The position numbers and the translations under genes are program-made. A stretch of DNA of 64,000 nucleotides from Variovorax sp. IB41 (GTDB lineage: Bacteria; Pseudomonadota; Gammaproteobacteria; Burkholderiales; Burkholderiaceae_C): assembly GCF_016405905.1 (NCBI RefSeq), contig NZ_JAEFCB010000007.1, positions 169,024-233,023 of the forward strand. Reading direction: 5' to 3'. The notes below the pieces were generated by a model. The model worked only from the letters and a program-made list of their open reading frames with translations. It searched no databases and had not been told where the DNA came from. The number at the start of each line of letters is the position of its first letter. Position 1 is the stretch's first letter. Shown here one piece after another: positions 27,965-36,551 of this stretch.

Positions 27965-28840
27965 ATGGATCGCAACTTTTCCGTCGGCCTCTTCGCTGCG
28001 CTGGCCGCGGCGCTCGTGGGCAGCGCCTGGCAACTCATCTCGCGCCACGGCGTCACCACCACGCTCGGCCCGCTGGACATCGCGCTGCTGCGCTACGGCA
28101 TTCCAGCGCTGTTGCTCTGCCCCTTTCTGTTCGGCAAGCAACGCGTCGTGGCCAAGGCGCCGCGCATCGCGCTCGCGCTGCTGGTCATCGGCGGCGGACT
28201 GCCCTTCGGCTTGCTGGTGCTCGCCGGCGCGCAGTGGGCGCCGGCCAGCCACATGGGCCTGTTCATGGCCGGCAGCCTGCCGCTCTTCACGGCCATCGGC
28301 GCGCGCATCCACAAGGGAGAGAAGGTGCAGGGCGTCCGGTTGATCGGCCTGTGCTGCATCGCCCTGGGCATGGCGCTCTTCGCGGTGGGCAGCTTCCAGC
28401 CGGGCTCGCTGAGCTGGCAAGGTGACTTGCTCTTTCTCGCGGCCGCGATGCTCTGGGCCGTCTACTCGCTCGCCTTCGGGCATTGCGGCCTGACACCATG
28501 GCAAGGTGCGGCTTTCGTCAACGGGTGGTCGATGCTGTTGCTGCTGCCGCTGCTGTGGTTCACGGGCACGCCGCGGCTGCTCGGCGCGCCTGGGGCCGAC
28601 GTGGCACTGCAGGCTGTGGGGCAAGGCGTGGTCGCCGGCGTGCTCGGCCTGGTGGCCTATGCGGTGGCCATCTCGCACCTGGGCGCGGCGCGCGCCTCGC
28701 TGTCGGCGGCCGCCGTGCCGGTGCTCACCACGCTCGGCGCGGCCTGTTTCATGGGCGAGCCCATCACGGCGGCGGTGGTGCTGGCATTGATGCTGGTCGT
28801 GCCGGGGATCGTGCTCGCGAGCGGCGTGCGCATCAGGTAA
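27965..28840 (+). CDS. EamA/DMT-family transporter
   Basis: A 291-aa inner-membrane protein with ten predicted membrane segments in two EamA repeats. The first repeat begins VGLFAALAAALVGSAWQLIS and the second GDLLFLAAAMLWAVYSLAFG. The end LTTLGAACFMGEPITAAVVLALMLVVPGIVLA is typical for the family. It probably exports a small metabolite or amino acid; specificity is unknown. It follows the AraC regulator closely and may be controlled by it. Confidence 0.9.
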   Translation: MDRNFSVGLFAALAAALVGSAWQLISRHGVTTTLGPLDIALLRYGIPALLLCPFLFGKQRVVAKAPRIALALLVIGGGLPFGLLVLAGAQWAPASHMGLFMAGSLPLFTAIGARIHKGEKVQGVRLIGLCCIALGMALFAVGSFQPGSLSWQGDLLFLAAAMLWAVYSLAFGHCGLTPWQGAAFVNGWSMLLLLPLLWFTGTPRLLGAPGADVALQAVGQGVVAGVLGLVAYAVAISHLGAARASLSAAAVPVLTTLGAACFMGEPITAAVVLALMLVVPGIVLASGVRIR

Positions 28841-28924
28841 GGGCGGCGGTCCGAGCGGCCCGAGGGCAAGACATGCCCCTGCGGCAGAATCCGCGCACCC
28901 CGCACCTGCGCGACAGCCCCTTCC

Positions 28925-29656
28925 ATGAACAACGCAGCCGATTTCCACACCCAAGAAGACGACGTGTTCGGGCGCATCGCCGGACGCTACGACCTGCTGT
29001 CGGACCTCTTCAGCTTCGGCATCCACCGGCTGTGGAAGCGGCGGGTGGCGGCACTGATCTCACGAGAGCCGTGGACCGATCTGCTCGACGTCGCCGCAGG
29101 CACGGGCGATGTCGTCCTGAAGGTGGCGCGGCGCCAGGGCCTGCAGTCCGGCCAGAAGATCGTCGCCTCGGACATCAGCCCACAGATGCTCGCGATCGCG
29201 CGCTGGCGCGCCACGCAGTTGAAGGTGCCGGTCGAGTTCCGGGTGCTCGATGCGCACGCGATGCCGGAGATTGCGGACGCGAGCGTCGATCTCTATTCCA
29301 TCTCGCTGGGCCTGAAGATCTGCGAGCGCAAGCTGGCGCTGCGCGAAGCGCTCCGCGTGCTGAAGCCCGGCGGCCGCTTCATCGCGCTGGAGGCGTCCAA
29401 CATTTCCGCGCGCTGGCTGCATCGCGCCTACCTCGGCTACATGGCCGTGTGCATGCCCGTCATCGGATGGGCCGCGACCGGCGGCGATGCCTCGGCCTAC
29501 CGCTACCTGCTCAAGGGCATCCAGGACTTCCCCACGGCCGAAGGGCTCGCCGCGGAACTGCGGGAGATGGGGTTCGCGGACGTCTCGTTCGAGCGGCTGT
29601 CGCTCGGGATCGTCGCGATCCATCTCGCGCGCAAGCCGCTCGGGCCGCGCCCCTGA
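28925..29656 (+). CDS. UbiE/COQ5-like SAM-dependent methyltransferase
   Basis: A 243-aa class I methyltransferase. It starts with the UbiE-type N-terminus DDVFGRIAGRYDLLSDLFSF, then SAM motif I LLDVAAGTGDVVLKVARR (about residues 56-73), motif SDISPQMLAIARWRA and post-I EALRVLKPGGRFIALE. It resembles ubiquinone/menaquinone C-methyltransferases but differs enough that it may be a paralogue acting on another lipid or quinone-like substrate. A short hairpin with T run follows 13 bases after the stop. Confidence 0.83.
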   Translation: MNNAADFHTQEDDVFGRIAGRYDLLSDLFSFGIHRLWKRRVAALISREPWTDLLDVAAGTGDVVLKVARRQGLQSGQKIVASDISPQMLAIARWRATQLKVPVEFRVLDAHAMPEIADASVDLYSISLGLKICERKLALREALRVLKPGGRFIALEASNISARWLHRAYLGYMAVCMPVIGWAATGGDASAYRYLLKGIQDFPTAEGLAAELREMGFADVSFERLSLGIVAIHLARKPLGPRP

Positions 29657-29668
29657 CTGCTACCTTCG

Positions 29669-29690
29669 GTATCGCTAGGCGATACTTTTT
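29669..29690 (+). terminator. Hairpin GTATCGC-TAG-GCGATAC with T run
   Basis: A perfect 7-bp inverted repeat with a 3-base loop, followed by TTTTT. Its position 13 bases after a stop codon fits a weak rho-independent terminator. The same palindrome would also serve as an operator for the next gene, whose start is 162 bp away; sequence alone does not decide. Confidence 0.5.
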
Positions 29691-29852
29691 GCCTTTGTGC
29701 AGAAGGCGGGCAAGTCGCGCCGTTACAGTCGCCGCGCCCGATTTTTCCGCATGGAATCACTTGGGCTCCCACCGCCCCTGAGCCTGCGCCGAGCACCCGG
29801 CACTTCGGGCGAACGCGAACGCAGACACCCGAAGCACCCTCTCTCTCACTCC

Positions 29853-30335
29853 ATGTCGCTGGTCAAAAAAGCAATCGAAGAACACAAGGCCGAGGTCGCC
29901 GCGCGCGCGGCCAGCAAGGCGGCCGCCGCCATCAACACGCAGGTCGCGCGCGACGCGTTTCTCTCGGAGTTCAAGGCCCTGGTCGAGGCGAACGCACGGC
30001 CGCTGCTCGAGGCCTTCGTCGCGGACCTCGCCGCCTCGCGGCACGATGCGATCGTCGACGACGACCTGGCCAACCCCTACAAGCCCTACATCTCGGTGCG
30101 CTTCTCACCGGTCGCCGGCGTGCGGCTGGCGGACCTGGCTTCGCGCGAGTCGGTCTTCGCGCTGCGCGCGTTCGCGGCGACGCGGCAGGTGCACCACGTG
30201 TCTTCCTACGACCAGCGCTCGGGCGAACACGGCGTCACGCACGAGGCGCTGGGCATCGAGTCGGTGAATCCATCGCGCGTGGAGCGCGGCTTCGAGGAGT
30301 GCCTGCGGGCCGCGCTGAAGGCCTGGCAGGCTTGA
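29853..30335 (+). CDS. Hypothetical protein, helical N-terminus
   Basis: A 160-aa protein I do not recognise. The first 45 residues are a highly charged Ala-rich helix (KKAIEEHKAEVAARAASKAA). The remainder looks like a compact alpha/beta domain with YKPYISVRFSPVAGVRLADL and a C-terminal VNPSRVERGFEECLRAALK. No signal peptide or membrane segment. The ATG at 29853 is the first with plausible coding after a 160-base leader; the frame is open back to 29697. Confidence 0.6.
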   Translation: MSLVKKAIEEHKAEVAARAASKAAAAINTQVARDAFLSEFKALVEANARPLLEAFVADLAASRHDAIVDDDLANPYKPYISVRFSPVAGVRLADLASRESVFALRAFAATRQVHHVSSYDQRSGEHGVTHEALGIESVNPSRVERGFEECLRAALKAWQA

Positions 30336-30444
30336 GCGCCCGGGCAGGCCCGCGATGCCCGCTTGCATCGCGCCGGGTTTCAGCCAACAGTGGCGGCTTG
30401 CCCCCATCCACACCCACCCACACCCATCCACGGAGGTTCATGCG

Positions 30445-30714
30445 ATGGATGAAGACCTCGATGCACTCCCCCACGAAGCGCTCGTCGCGGAAGTCCGCAA
30501 GCTCCGCGCCGCCATCCGGCAGCACCGGGATTCGAGCGGCCACGACCTGTGCTGGCACCACCCCGATCTCTGGGCGCTGCTGCCCGATCAAACCGACCCG
30601 CGCTTCACCGTGCCCGACTGGCCGCAGTTCATGCGAGGCTGCGTGCGCTACCGGCAGTCGCTCGACGAGCAGGCGCCCGATGCGCCGCGCACGGGGCGCG
30701 AGTTCGAGGACTGA
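30445..30714 (+). CDS. Small conserved-looking hypothetical protein
   Basis: An 89-aa acidic protein with an excellent ribosome site (CGGAGG at 30431-30436, eight bases before the ATG). The N-terminal helix is DEDLDALPHEALVAEVRKLR, followed by a His/Trp-rich part (GHDLCWHHPDLWALLP, PDWPQFMRGCVRYRQSLDEQ). The CWHHPDLW stretch could bind a metal or haem, but this is a guess. It stands alone and converges with the VOC gene. Confidence 0.7.
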   Translation: MDEDLDALPHEALVAEVRKLRAAIRQHRDSSGHDLCWHHPDLWALLPDQTDPRFTVPDWPQFMRGCVRYRQSLDEQAPDAPRTGREFED

Positions 30715-30746
30715 GCCGCGTACGTGAGGCGCGTGCCCGCCTTGCT

Positions 30747-31148
30747 TCACTGCGGGTGCTGCCAGCTCTTGTAGACGAACTCCAGGCTGTAGCCATCCGG
30801 GTCCAGCACGTTGGCCGCGTAGTAACGCGGGTCGTAGTGCAGCCGTGCGCCGGGCGCGCCGTTGTCCGTGGCGCCGGCCGCCATGGCAGCGGCGTAGGCG
30901 GCATCGACCTCTGCCGTGCGCGATGCCACGAAACCGACGTGCACAGCCCGCCCCTGCACCACGCCCTCGCGCAGCCAGAAGAAGACGCGTCCGTTCGCAC
31001 CGAAGCCCTTGAGGTCCGGATGGCCCGGCGGGCCGTTCTTGCCGTCGTAGTCGAGCCGGGTCGTGATGCCCAGCGGCGTGAGGGCGGCGGTGTAAAAATC
31101 GATCGAGCGACGCAGGTCGCTCACCGACAGGAAGACATGGTCGAGCAT
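30747..31148 (-). CDS. VOC-superfamily (glyoxalase-like) protein
   Basis: A 133-aa protein with the paired beta-alpha-beta-beta-beta fold of the vicinal oxygen chelate family. It starts LDHVFLSVSDLRRSIDFYTAAL, with a metal-ligand His at residue 3, and ends with YYAANVLDPDGYSLEFVYKS, where the Glu is the other ligand. These small proteins act as dioxygenases, lyases or resistance proteins; the reaction is unknown. It lies 18 bases after the SDR gene on the same strand and is probably in one operon with it. Confidence 0.88.
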   Translation of the reverse strand: MLDHVFLSVSDLRRSIDFYTAALTPLGITTRLDYDGKNGPPGHPDLKGFGANGRVFFWLREGVVQGRAVHVGFVASRTAEVDAAYAAAMAAGATDNGAPGARLHYDPRYYAANVLDPDGYSLEFVYKSWQHPQ

Positions 31149-31166
31149 CGTGGCACTCCTTTGGGT

Positions 31167-31910
31167 TCAGACAGCGTAGCCGCCCGTGACCTCGATGGAC
31201 TGCGCGTTGACCCAGCCGCTCTCGCTGGACAGCAGGTGGGCAATGACCCGGGCGACTTCCTCCGGCTCGCCGACGCGGCCGAGCGCGGTCTGCGATGCGA
31301 GCAGGGCCTCGAACTCGCCGGTCAACCCGCCGCCCAGTTCGGTGCGTATCGCGCCGGGGGACACGGCATTGGCGCGGATGCGCCGTTCGCCGAACTCCTT
31401 GGCCATGTAGCGCGTCAGCACTTCGAGCCCGCCCTTGAATGCCGCGTAAGGCGCCACGCCCGCGGTGGCCACGCGCGTCGTGGCGCTGGTGAGGTTCACG
31501 ATGCTCGCGCCCTGCGCCATCAGCGGCAGCAGCGCCTGCGTGAGGAAGAACGGTCCCTTGAGGTGGACGTTCATGAGGCCGTCGAACTGCGCGGGCGTGA
31601 CCGTCTCGATGGGGTTGTAGAGCCCGTAGCCCGCGTTGTTGACCAGGCCGTGCAGCGTCGTGGCGCCCCATGCCGTTTCCAGCGTGCGCTGCACGGTGCC
31701 TCGAAATGCGCCGAAGCTTTGCGCATCGGCCACGTCGAGTGGCAGCGCCACGGCCTTGCCGCCCGCCGCCTCGATGCGCCGGACCACGGCGTCGGCGGCC
31801 GTCGGGTTGGTCTTGTACGTGAGGATGACGCTCATCCCGCGCTGTGCGCATTCGACCGCGGTGGCGGCTCCGATGCCCCGGCTGCCGCCGGTGATGACGA
31901 TGACGCTCAT
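31167..31910 (-). CDS. Short-chain dehydrogenase/reductase
   Basis: A 247-aa classical SDR. The cofactor motif is VIVITGGSRGIGAATA (residues 3-18), NNAG is in LVNNAGYGLYNP, the catalytic Ser is in VNLTSATTRVA and the Tyr/Lys pair is in YAAFKGGLEVL (YxxxK). The residues after the Gly motif do not show a clear NAD-specific Asp at the second strand end, so NADP(H) is more likely. Substrate unknown. It is divergent from an AraC regulator 175 bp away, which is its likely controller. Confidence 0.9.
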   Translation of the reverse strand: MSVIVITGGSRGIGAATAVECAQRGMSVILTYKTNPTAADAVVRRIEAAGGKAVALPLDVADAQSFGAFRGTVQRTLETAWGATTLHGLVNNAGYGLYNPIETVTPAQFDGLMNVHLKGPFFLTQALLPLMAQGASIVNLTSATTRVATAGVAPYAAFKGGLEVLTRYMAKEFGERRIRANAVSPGAIRTELGGGLTGEFEALLASQTALGRVGEPEEVARVIAHLLSSESGWVNAQSIEVTGGYAV

Positions 31911-32002
31911 GTCTTTCTTTCGTGTGTGAAGGTGTGCATCGACGATATCCATCGGCCCCGGTTCCGGCCTGCCTGTTCTTGCCTCATGCCTGCCTATTCC
32001 TG

Positions 32003-32050
32003 CCCGATGGCCTGCCCGATGGCCTGCTCGATGGCCGGCCCGAAGGCTTG
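32003..32050. repeat. Tandem 12-bp repeat, four units
   Basis: CCCGATGGCCTG occurs twice without change (32003-32014 and 32015-32026), followed by CTCGATGGCCGG and CCCGAAGGCTTG. It lies in the divergent promoter region of the SDR and AraC genes. It is in frame with the AraC gene and could encode an N-terminal extension of repeats like CPMA if translation began upstream. Confidence 0.7.
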
Positions 32051-32084
32051 TGCAATGCACGGCACTGCGGTTAGATGCACAGCA

Positions 32085-32990
32085 ATGACAGACCCGCTGA
32101 ACGAACTGCGCGCGCTCGCAGCGAACGCCGCCAACCGGCGCACCGAGACCGGCATCCCGCGCGTGGCCATGGTCAAAGGCGCGATCCCCGAGCACCAGCT
32201 GGCCGCGGTCTACGACCCGATGGTCAATCTCATCTTGCAAGGCAGCAAGTCGATGACGGTGGGAGACCGCACGCTGCACTACGACCCCGCGACCTATTTC
32301 GTGATGTCCATCGACCTGCCCGCGGTGGGCACGGTGCGGCCATCGGCCTCGGGCGAGCCGTATCTCGCCGTCAGCCTGACGCTCGATCCCGCCGTGGTTT
32401 CCGCCTTGCTGATCGACCTGCCCAAACCTGCCGATGCGGGCGAGCACCAAGCCGGTTTCTCGGTGGCGCCCGTGTCCGACGAATTGATGGATGCGTGGGT
32501 CCGCATGCTGCGGCTCATGACGCGGCCGGACGACATCCCGGCACTGGCGCCGGCCTACGAGCGCGAGATTCTCTACAGGGTGCTGCAGGGCCCGCACGGC
32601 TGGATGCTGCGCGACATCGCGAACCCCGACACCGCGCTCGCGCGCATCGGCCTGGCCATCCAGTGGATACGGCGCGACTTCGCCAAGCCGCTGCGCATCG
32701 ACACGCTGGCCGAAAAAGCGGCAATGAGCCCGTCCGCCTTCCACCGCCATTTCAAGACGGTGACCGCGCTGAGCCCGCTGCAGTTCCAGAAGCGCATTCG
32801 CCTGCTGCAGGCGCGCATGCTGCTCATCGCGGGCGGCCGGAACGTCACCGCCGCCGCGTTCGACGTGGGCTACCAGAGCCCGACGCAGTTCAGCCGCGAA
32901 TACGCTCGCGCGTTCGGCCTGCCGCCGACGCAGGACGCGGCGCGGATTCTCGACAATGCGCGCGCGTCCGGCGCGAGGGCCGCGCGATGA
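32085..32990 (+). CDS. AraC-family regulator (AraC_N type)
   Basis: A 301-aa regulator. The N-terminal ligand domain (VYDPMVNLILQGSKSMTVGD, about residues 43-62, then YFVMSIDLPAVGTV) belongs to the AraC_N group that often controls neighbouring dehydrogenases. The C-terminal DNA-binding domain has LRIDTLAEKAAMSPSAFHRHFKTVTALSPLQFQKRIRL and the second unit VTAAAFDVGYQSPTQFSREYARAFG. It is divergent from the SDR/VOC pair, its probable target. An upstream in-frame start through the 12-bp repeats cannot be excluded. Its stop overlaps the next start (ATGA). Confidence 0.9.
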   Translation: MTDPLNELRALAANAANRRTETGIPRVAMVKGAIPEHQLAAVYDPMVNLILQGSKSMTVGDRTLHYDPATYFVMSIDLPAVGTVRPSASGEPYLAVSLTLDPAVVSALLIDLPKPADAGEHQAGFSVAPVSDELMDAWVRMLRLMTRPDDIPALAPAYEREILYRVLQGPHGWMLRDIANPDTALARIGLAIQWIRRDFAKPLRIDTLAEKAAMSPSAFHRHFKTVTALSPLQFQKRIRLLQARMLLIAGGRNVTAAAFDVGYQSPTQFSREYARAFGLPPTQDAARILDNARASGARAAR

Positions 32991-33385
32991 ACCACGAGAA
33001 GATGACCATGAACAACAAGACGCGCCCCAGGCTGCGACGCATGCTGCTGGCCGCCGGCACATGGCTGCTGTGCGCCTCGCCCGCTTTCGCAACCGGCAGC
33101 ATGCTGTGCGAAGGCCCGGCCTACACGGTGGAGATCCAGTCCAGCCTTTCGACCGGCCGATTGACGGAACTCGTCATCGCGCGCACCGACGATTCGCAGC
33201 ACACGGGCGAGCGGTTCGCCTTGCAGCAGAGGTTCGTCGATTACCGGCGCAAGCTCATGCGCGCGAGCGGCACGAGCCTGGAGCGGCCGGAAGTGAAGGC
33301 CACGCTGTGGATCTCCGGAAATGCAGGCGCCCTCACCTACCGCGGCGCCCGCCACAAGCTGCGCTGCGACTGGTCCGTGGGCTGA
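32987..33385 (+). CDS. Exported hypothetical protein
   Basis: A 132-aa protein with a signal peptide (RRMLLAAGTWLLCASPAFATG, cleavage after about residue 36). The mature part, about 95 residues, has two cysteines (SMLCEGPAYTVEI and HKLRCDWSVG) that could form a disulfide linking both ends. It is predicted to be a small beta-rich periplasmic protein. I do not recognise the family. The ATG overlaps the AraC stop by four bases, so it is likely translated with it. Confidence 0.7.
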   Translation: MNHEKMTMNNKTRPRLRRMLLAAGTWLLCASPAFATGSMLCEGPAYTVEIQSSLSTGRLTELVIARTDDSQHTGERFALQQRFVDYRRKLMRASGTSLERPEVKATLWISGNAGALTYRGARHKLRCDWSVG

Positions 33386-33407
33386 TCGAGCGATCCCGCG
33401 CGCGGCC

Positions 33408-34586
33408 TCAGAGCCGCTCGATGATCGTCACGTTCGCCATGCCGCCGCCTTCGCACATCGTCTGCAACCCATAGCGCTTGCCGCGCTGCGCGAGCGCGTG
33501 GACCAGCGTGGTCATGAGCTTGGTGCCCGAGGCGCCCAGCGGATGGCCCAGCGCGATCGCGCCGCCGTTGACGTTCAGGCGCTCCGGGTCCGCGCCCAGC
33601 GCCTGCAGCCAGGCCAGCGGCACCGGCGCGAAGGCTTCGTTGACTTCGTACAGGTCGATGTCCTCGATCTTCATGCCGGCCTTGGCGAGCGCGCGCTGCG
33701 TGGCGGGCAGCGGCGCCTCCAGCATGATCACCGGGTCGTGGCCCATCACGCTCATGTGGTGGATGCGCGCGAGCGGCTTCACGCCCAGCGTCTTCAGGCC
33801 CCGCTCGTTGACCACCATCACGCCGCTCGCGCCGTCGCAGATCTGGCTGGCGGTGGCCGCGGTGCAGCGGCCGCCCTCGGCGATGAGCTTCACGCCCGCG
33901 ATGCTCTCCAGCGTGGCGTCGTAGCGGATGCCTTCGTCGGCGGTGTGCATGTCGCCCGGCTCGCTGCCATCGTTCAGGCGCGCGGCCACGGGCACGATCT
34001 CGGCGTCGAAGCGGCCCGCCTTCGTGGCCGCGATGGCGTTGCGGTGGCTGCGCAGCGCGTAGGCATCGAGCTCGGATTTCTCGATGCCGTAGTTCTTCGC
34101 GATCATCTCGGCGCCGGTGAACTGGCTGAACTGGATGTCGGGGTAGCGCTGCTGCATCAGCGGGCTCACGTAGAAGCCCAGGCCGTTCTTCATCGGCAGG
34201 ATGTTCGGCGTGCCCATGGGCACGCGCGTCATGCTCTCGACGCCGGCGGCAATCGCGATGTCCATGCTGCCCGACATCACGGCCTGCGCCGCGAAGTGCA
34301 GCGCCTGCTGCGACGAGCCGCACTGCCGGTCGACCGAGGTGGCCGGCACCGACTCGGGCAGGCGCGAAGCCAGCACCGCGTTGCGCGCGATGTTCGAGGC
34401 CTGCTCGCCGACCTGGCCGACGCAGCCCATGATGACGTCTTCCACCAGCGCGGGATCGACGTCGGTGCGCTCGACCAGCGCGTTGAGCACCTGCGCGGCG
34501 AGGTCGGCGGGGTGCCAGCCGGACAGGCGTCCGTTGCGGCGGCCGCCGGCGGTGCGGGCGGCGGCGACGATATAGGCTTCGGGCAT
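33408..34586 (-). CDS. Acetyl-CoA acetyltransferase (thiolase)
   Basis: A 392-aa thiolase. The nucleophile Cys is in SVDRQCGSSQQALHFAA (about residue 88), and the second set of catalytic residues in GGAIALGHPLGASG (His about 349) and MCEGGGMAN (Cys about 379). It splits beta-ketoacyl-CoA in fatty acid breakdown or joins two acyl-CoAs; the steroid/fatty-acid degradative type is more likely from its neighbours. It is a single-gene unit with the 18-bp palindrome 60 bp upstream, so it probably belongs to the same regulon as the acyl-CoA dehydrogenases at 43-49 kb. Confidence 0.94.
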   Translation of the reverse strand: MPEAYIVAAARTAGGRRNGRLSGWHPADLAAQVLNALVERTDVDPALVEDVIMGCVGQVGEQASNIARNAVLASRLPESVPATSVDRQCGSSQQALHFAAQAVMSGSMDIAIAAGVESMTRVPMGTPNILPMKNGLGFYVSPLMQQRYPDIQFSQFTGAEMIAKNYGIEKSELDAYALRSHRNAIAATKAGRFDAEIVPVAARLNDGSEPGDMHTADEGIRYDATLESIAGVKLIAEGGRCTAATASQICDGASGVMVVNERGLKTLGVKPLARIHHMSVMGHDPVIMLEAPLPATQRALAKAGMKIEDIDLYEVNEAFAPVPLAWLQALGADPERLNVNGGAIALGHPLGASGTKLMTTLVHALAQRGKRYGLQTMCEGGGMANVTIIERL

Positions 34587-34646
34587 GTGTGTTCTCCGTC
34601 GAAATTCGTGGATCGGGGAATTGTTGACGCCGTGCCGGCGCACAGC

Positions 34647-34664
34647 GTCGTCGGAACGGACGAT
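34647..34664 (-). promoter_or_regulatory. Shared acyl-CoA operator, site 2
   Basis: GTCGTCGGAACGGACGAT, 60 bp upstream of the thiolase start. It differs from site 1 at one position of 18. The nearest gene on the other side is the 3' end of a transporter, so it can only serve the thiolase. Confidence 0.72.
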
Positions 34665-34706
34665 TTCACCATCCCCCGCAAATGCGCACGCGACCTGGCA
34701 GCGCAG

Positions 34707-35591
34707 CTACGGAGCCGATCGTGCCGGGCCCATCGGGCTCGGTTGCATGGACGACACGTACAGGCCCAGCACCACCAGCACGCCGCCAGCGACAGTCCAG
34801 GCGGTCGGTACTTCGTGCAAGAAGACGAGCGCGAAGATGCTGGCGAACAGCGGCTCCGTGAGTTCGAGCGTCTGGACACGCCCGGGCGCGATGTATTGGA
34901 TGGCCCGCGTCGTGCATACGAAACCCATGATGGTCGGGAAGACCGCGAGCAACCCCAGCATTGCGACGGCTGCAGCGCTCCATCTGGCTTGCGCCAGCGC
35001 ATCGAAGTGCAACGTCGCGCCCAAATAGATCGTGCCAAAGAACAGCAACCTCGCCGTCAGCGCGAAGCCTCCGGGCAAGGCGAAATGCTTCACCAGCACC
35101 GAAAACACACCGTAGCCAATGCCGGCGCTGGCAGCAAGGAGCAGCCCTTGCCCGCTGTGCGCCGCACGCACGCCCGAGACCAAGCCGACCCCCAACAGCG
35201 CCAGGCCCAAGCCCAGAAACTGCATGCGGGTCGGCTTGTCGCCCAAGAGAGGCCAGCCCAGCAGGATCGCCGACAGCGCCGCGAAGGCCATCAGGGTGAC
35301 GACCACATTTGCAGTGAGCTCGTGTGCATAAGCTGCAGTCTCGAAATAGAACAGCACGAAGATGCCGAAGAAAGCACAGAGCGCCGCCTCGCGCCATTTG
35401 CCTCGCATCTGAGGGCGAAGATAGACGGCGGCGAGAAGGCCCACCGTTGCAAATCCGATGACTGTTTTGAGCGCGGCGATCGCATCTGACTGGAATCCCA
35501 GTGCCGCCGTCGTCTTCGTCAGGACGCCAATCGTTGCATTGAGTCCGGCCGCGGCCAATGCGTAGAGCACCCCCTTGTGGGCATCACGCAT
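34707..35591 (-). CDS. EamA/DMT-family transporter
   Basis: A 294-aa membrane protein with ten predicted spans in two EamA repeats. The first starts GVLYALAAAGLNATIGVLTK and the second LLLAASAGIGYGVFSVLVKHFA. The late segment ELTEPLFASIFALVFLHEVPTAWTVAGGVLVVLGL is a family hallmark. Its substrate is unknown. I chose the ATG at 35591; the frame continues upstream into the desaturase. Base composition is a little lower in GC than that of neighbours, at the edge of an AT-rich patch. Confidence 0.88.
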   Translation of the reverse strand: MRDAHKGVLYALAAAGLNATIGVLTKTTAALGFQSDAIAALKTVIGFATVGLLAAVYLRPQMRGKWREAALCAFFGIFVLFYFETAAYAHELTANVVVTLMAFAALSAILLGWPLLGDKPTRMQFLGLGLALLGVGLVSGVRAAHSGQGLLLAASAGIGYGVFSVLVKHFALPGGFALTARLLFFGTIYLGATLHFDALAQARWSAAAVAMLGLLAVFPTIMGFVCTTRAIQYIAPGRVQTLELTEPLFASIFALVFLHEVPTAWTVAGGVLVVLGLYVSSMQPSPMGPARSAP

Positions 35592-36551
35592 GAGTGCCTT
35601 CGATCTGGCGAGCCGACATGGCCGAAAGAATTGCCGGAATGACGGCGGGCGCGAAATTGCTCGACAAGAAAATCCCACCGGTATTGGCGTTCAATTGGGC
35701 GTAGACGGGATCACCCAAAAGAATTCGGTGCGCCGCCTTCAATCGATAGAAGGGCACCCCCGGAAAAAGGTGATGAACAAGATGAAAGTTCTCGCCGTGC
35801 ATGCCCGTGAGAAAATGCTCAATGGCGTGGCTGAATCGGTTGCGAGTCGCCTCTATATCTTTTTTGGCGTACTTGACCATCGGAAAATGCTCGGAAAGTT
35901 CGATGAACCAAGTGATAGCCTGAAAAACAGTGAAATACGGCAGCAGCCAGTACAACAGGAAAAACTTGGAGCCGGCGCACAATGTGCCCACCGTTCCCAA
36001 CGCCGTTACCGCCAGCATGAGCGAAGGAATTTCACTCCTGGAATCTTTATTCAACAATCGATGGCGTGCAAGATAAAAAACGCTCGATAAGAAGTTCAGA
36101 AATAAAATCGGCCGCGCGACGTGGCGCCAAAAAAAGCCTCACTTGTCTTTATGTCGTATACGCCAGATTTGACATAGAACTGAAAATCCGGGTCATGTGT
36201 CGGATTACCCAATTTCGAATGATGGGCATGCACATGCGATGCCTTGTACGCACTCCACGTCTGAAAAACAAGATAGCCGGAAAGCCAGGTTCCAAGGAAT
36301 CGATTCAAACGTTTGCTCCGACTCAAGATGCCATGCGACGCCTCATGAAGGAGTGTGGCCAACGCTCTTTGCCGAGAACCTATTACCAGTATGGACACCG
36401 GCAAAAACCACATGCTGTACTCGCTCAACGCAATTACGGCGGCAATCAATGAAAAATTGACACAGACAGCCAGGATTCCGGCGCTGTTGTTGTACCGGTA
36501 AAGTAAATGAATTGAATTTTTTACTTTTTCATCAAACTGATAACGAATCAT
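35584..36551 (-). pseudogene. Fatty acid desaturase split by a one-base frameshift
   Basis: Two consecutive minus-strand frames encode one desaturase. The first (36551 to about 36094) holds LLHEASHGILSRSKR (HxxxH box) and KASHVHAHHSKLGN (HxxHH box). The second (down to 35584) holds HGENFHLVHHLFPGVPFYRLKAAH (third His box). They join at the A7 run 36129-36135 on the plus strand: with eight A the protein reads on as EAFFWRHVARPILFLNFLSS into the second part, about 322 aa, the normal length. All iron ligands are present. The cause may be a real lesion, a slippage switch or a sequencing error. The region is AT-rich, which suggests transfer. A GC hairpin (36561-36576) lies just before the start. 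Confidence 0.85.
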
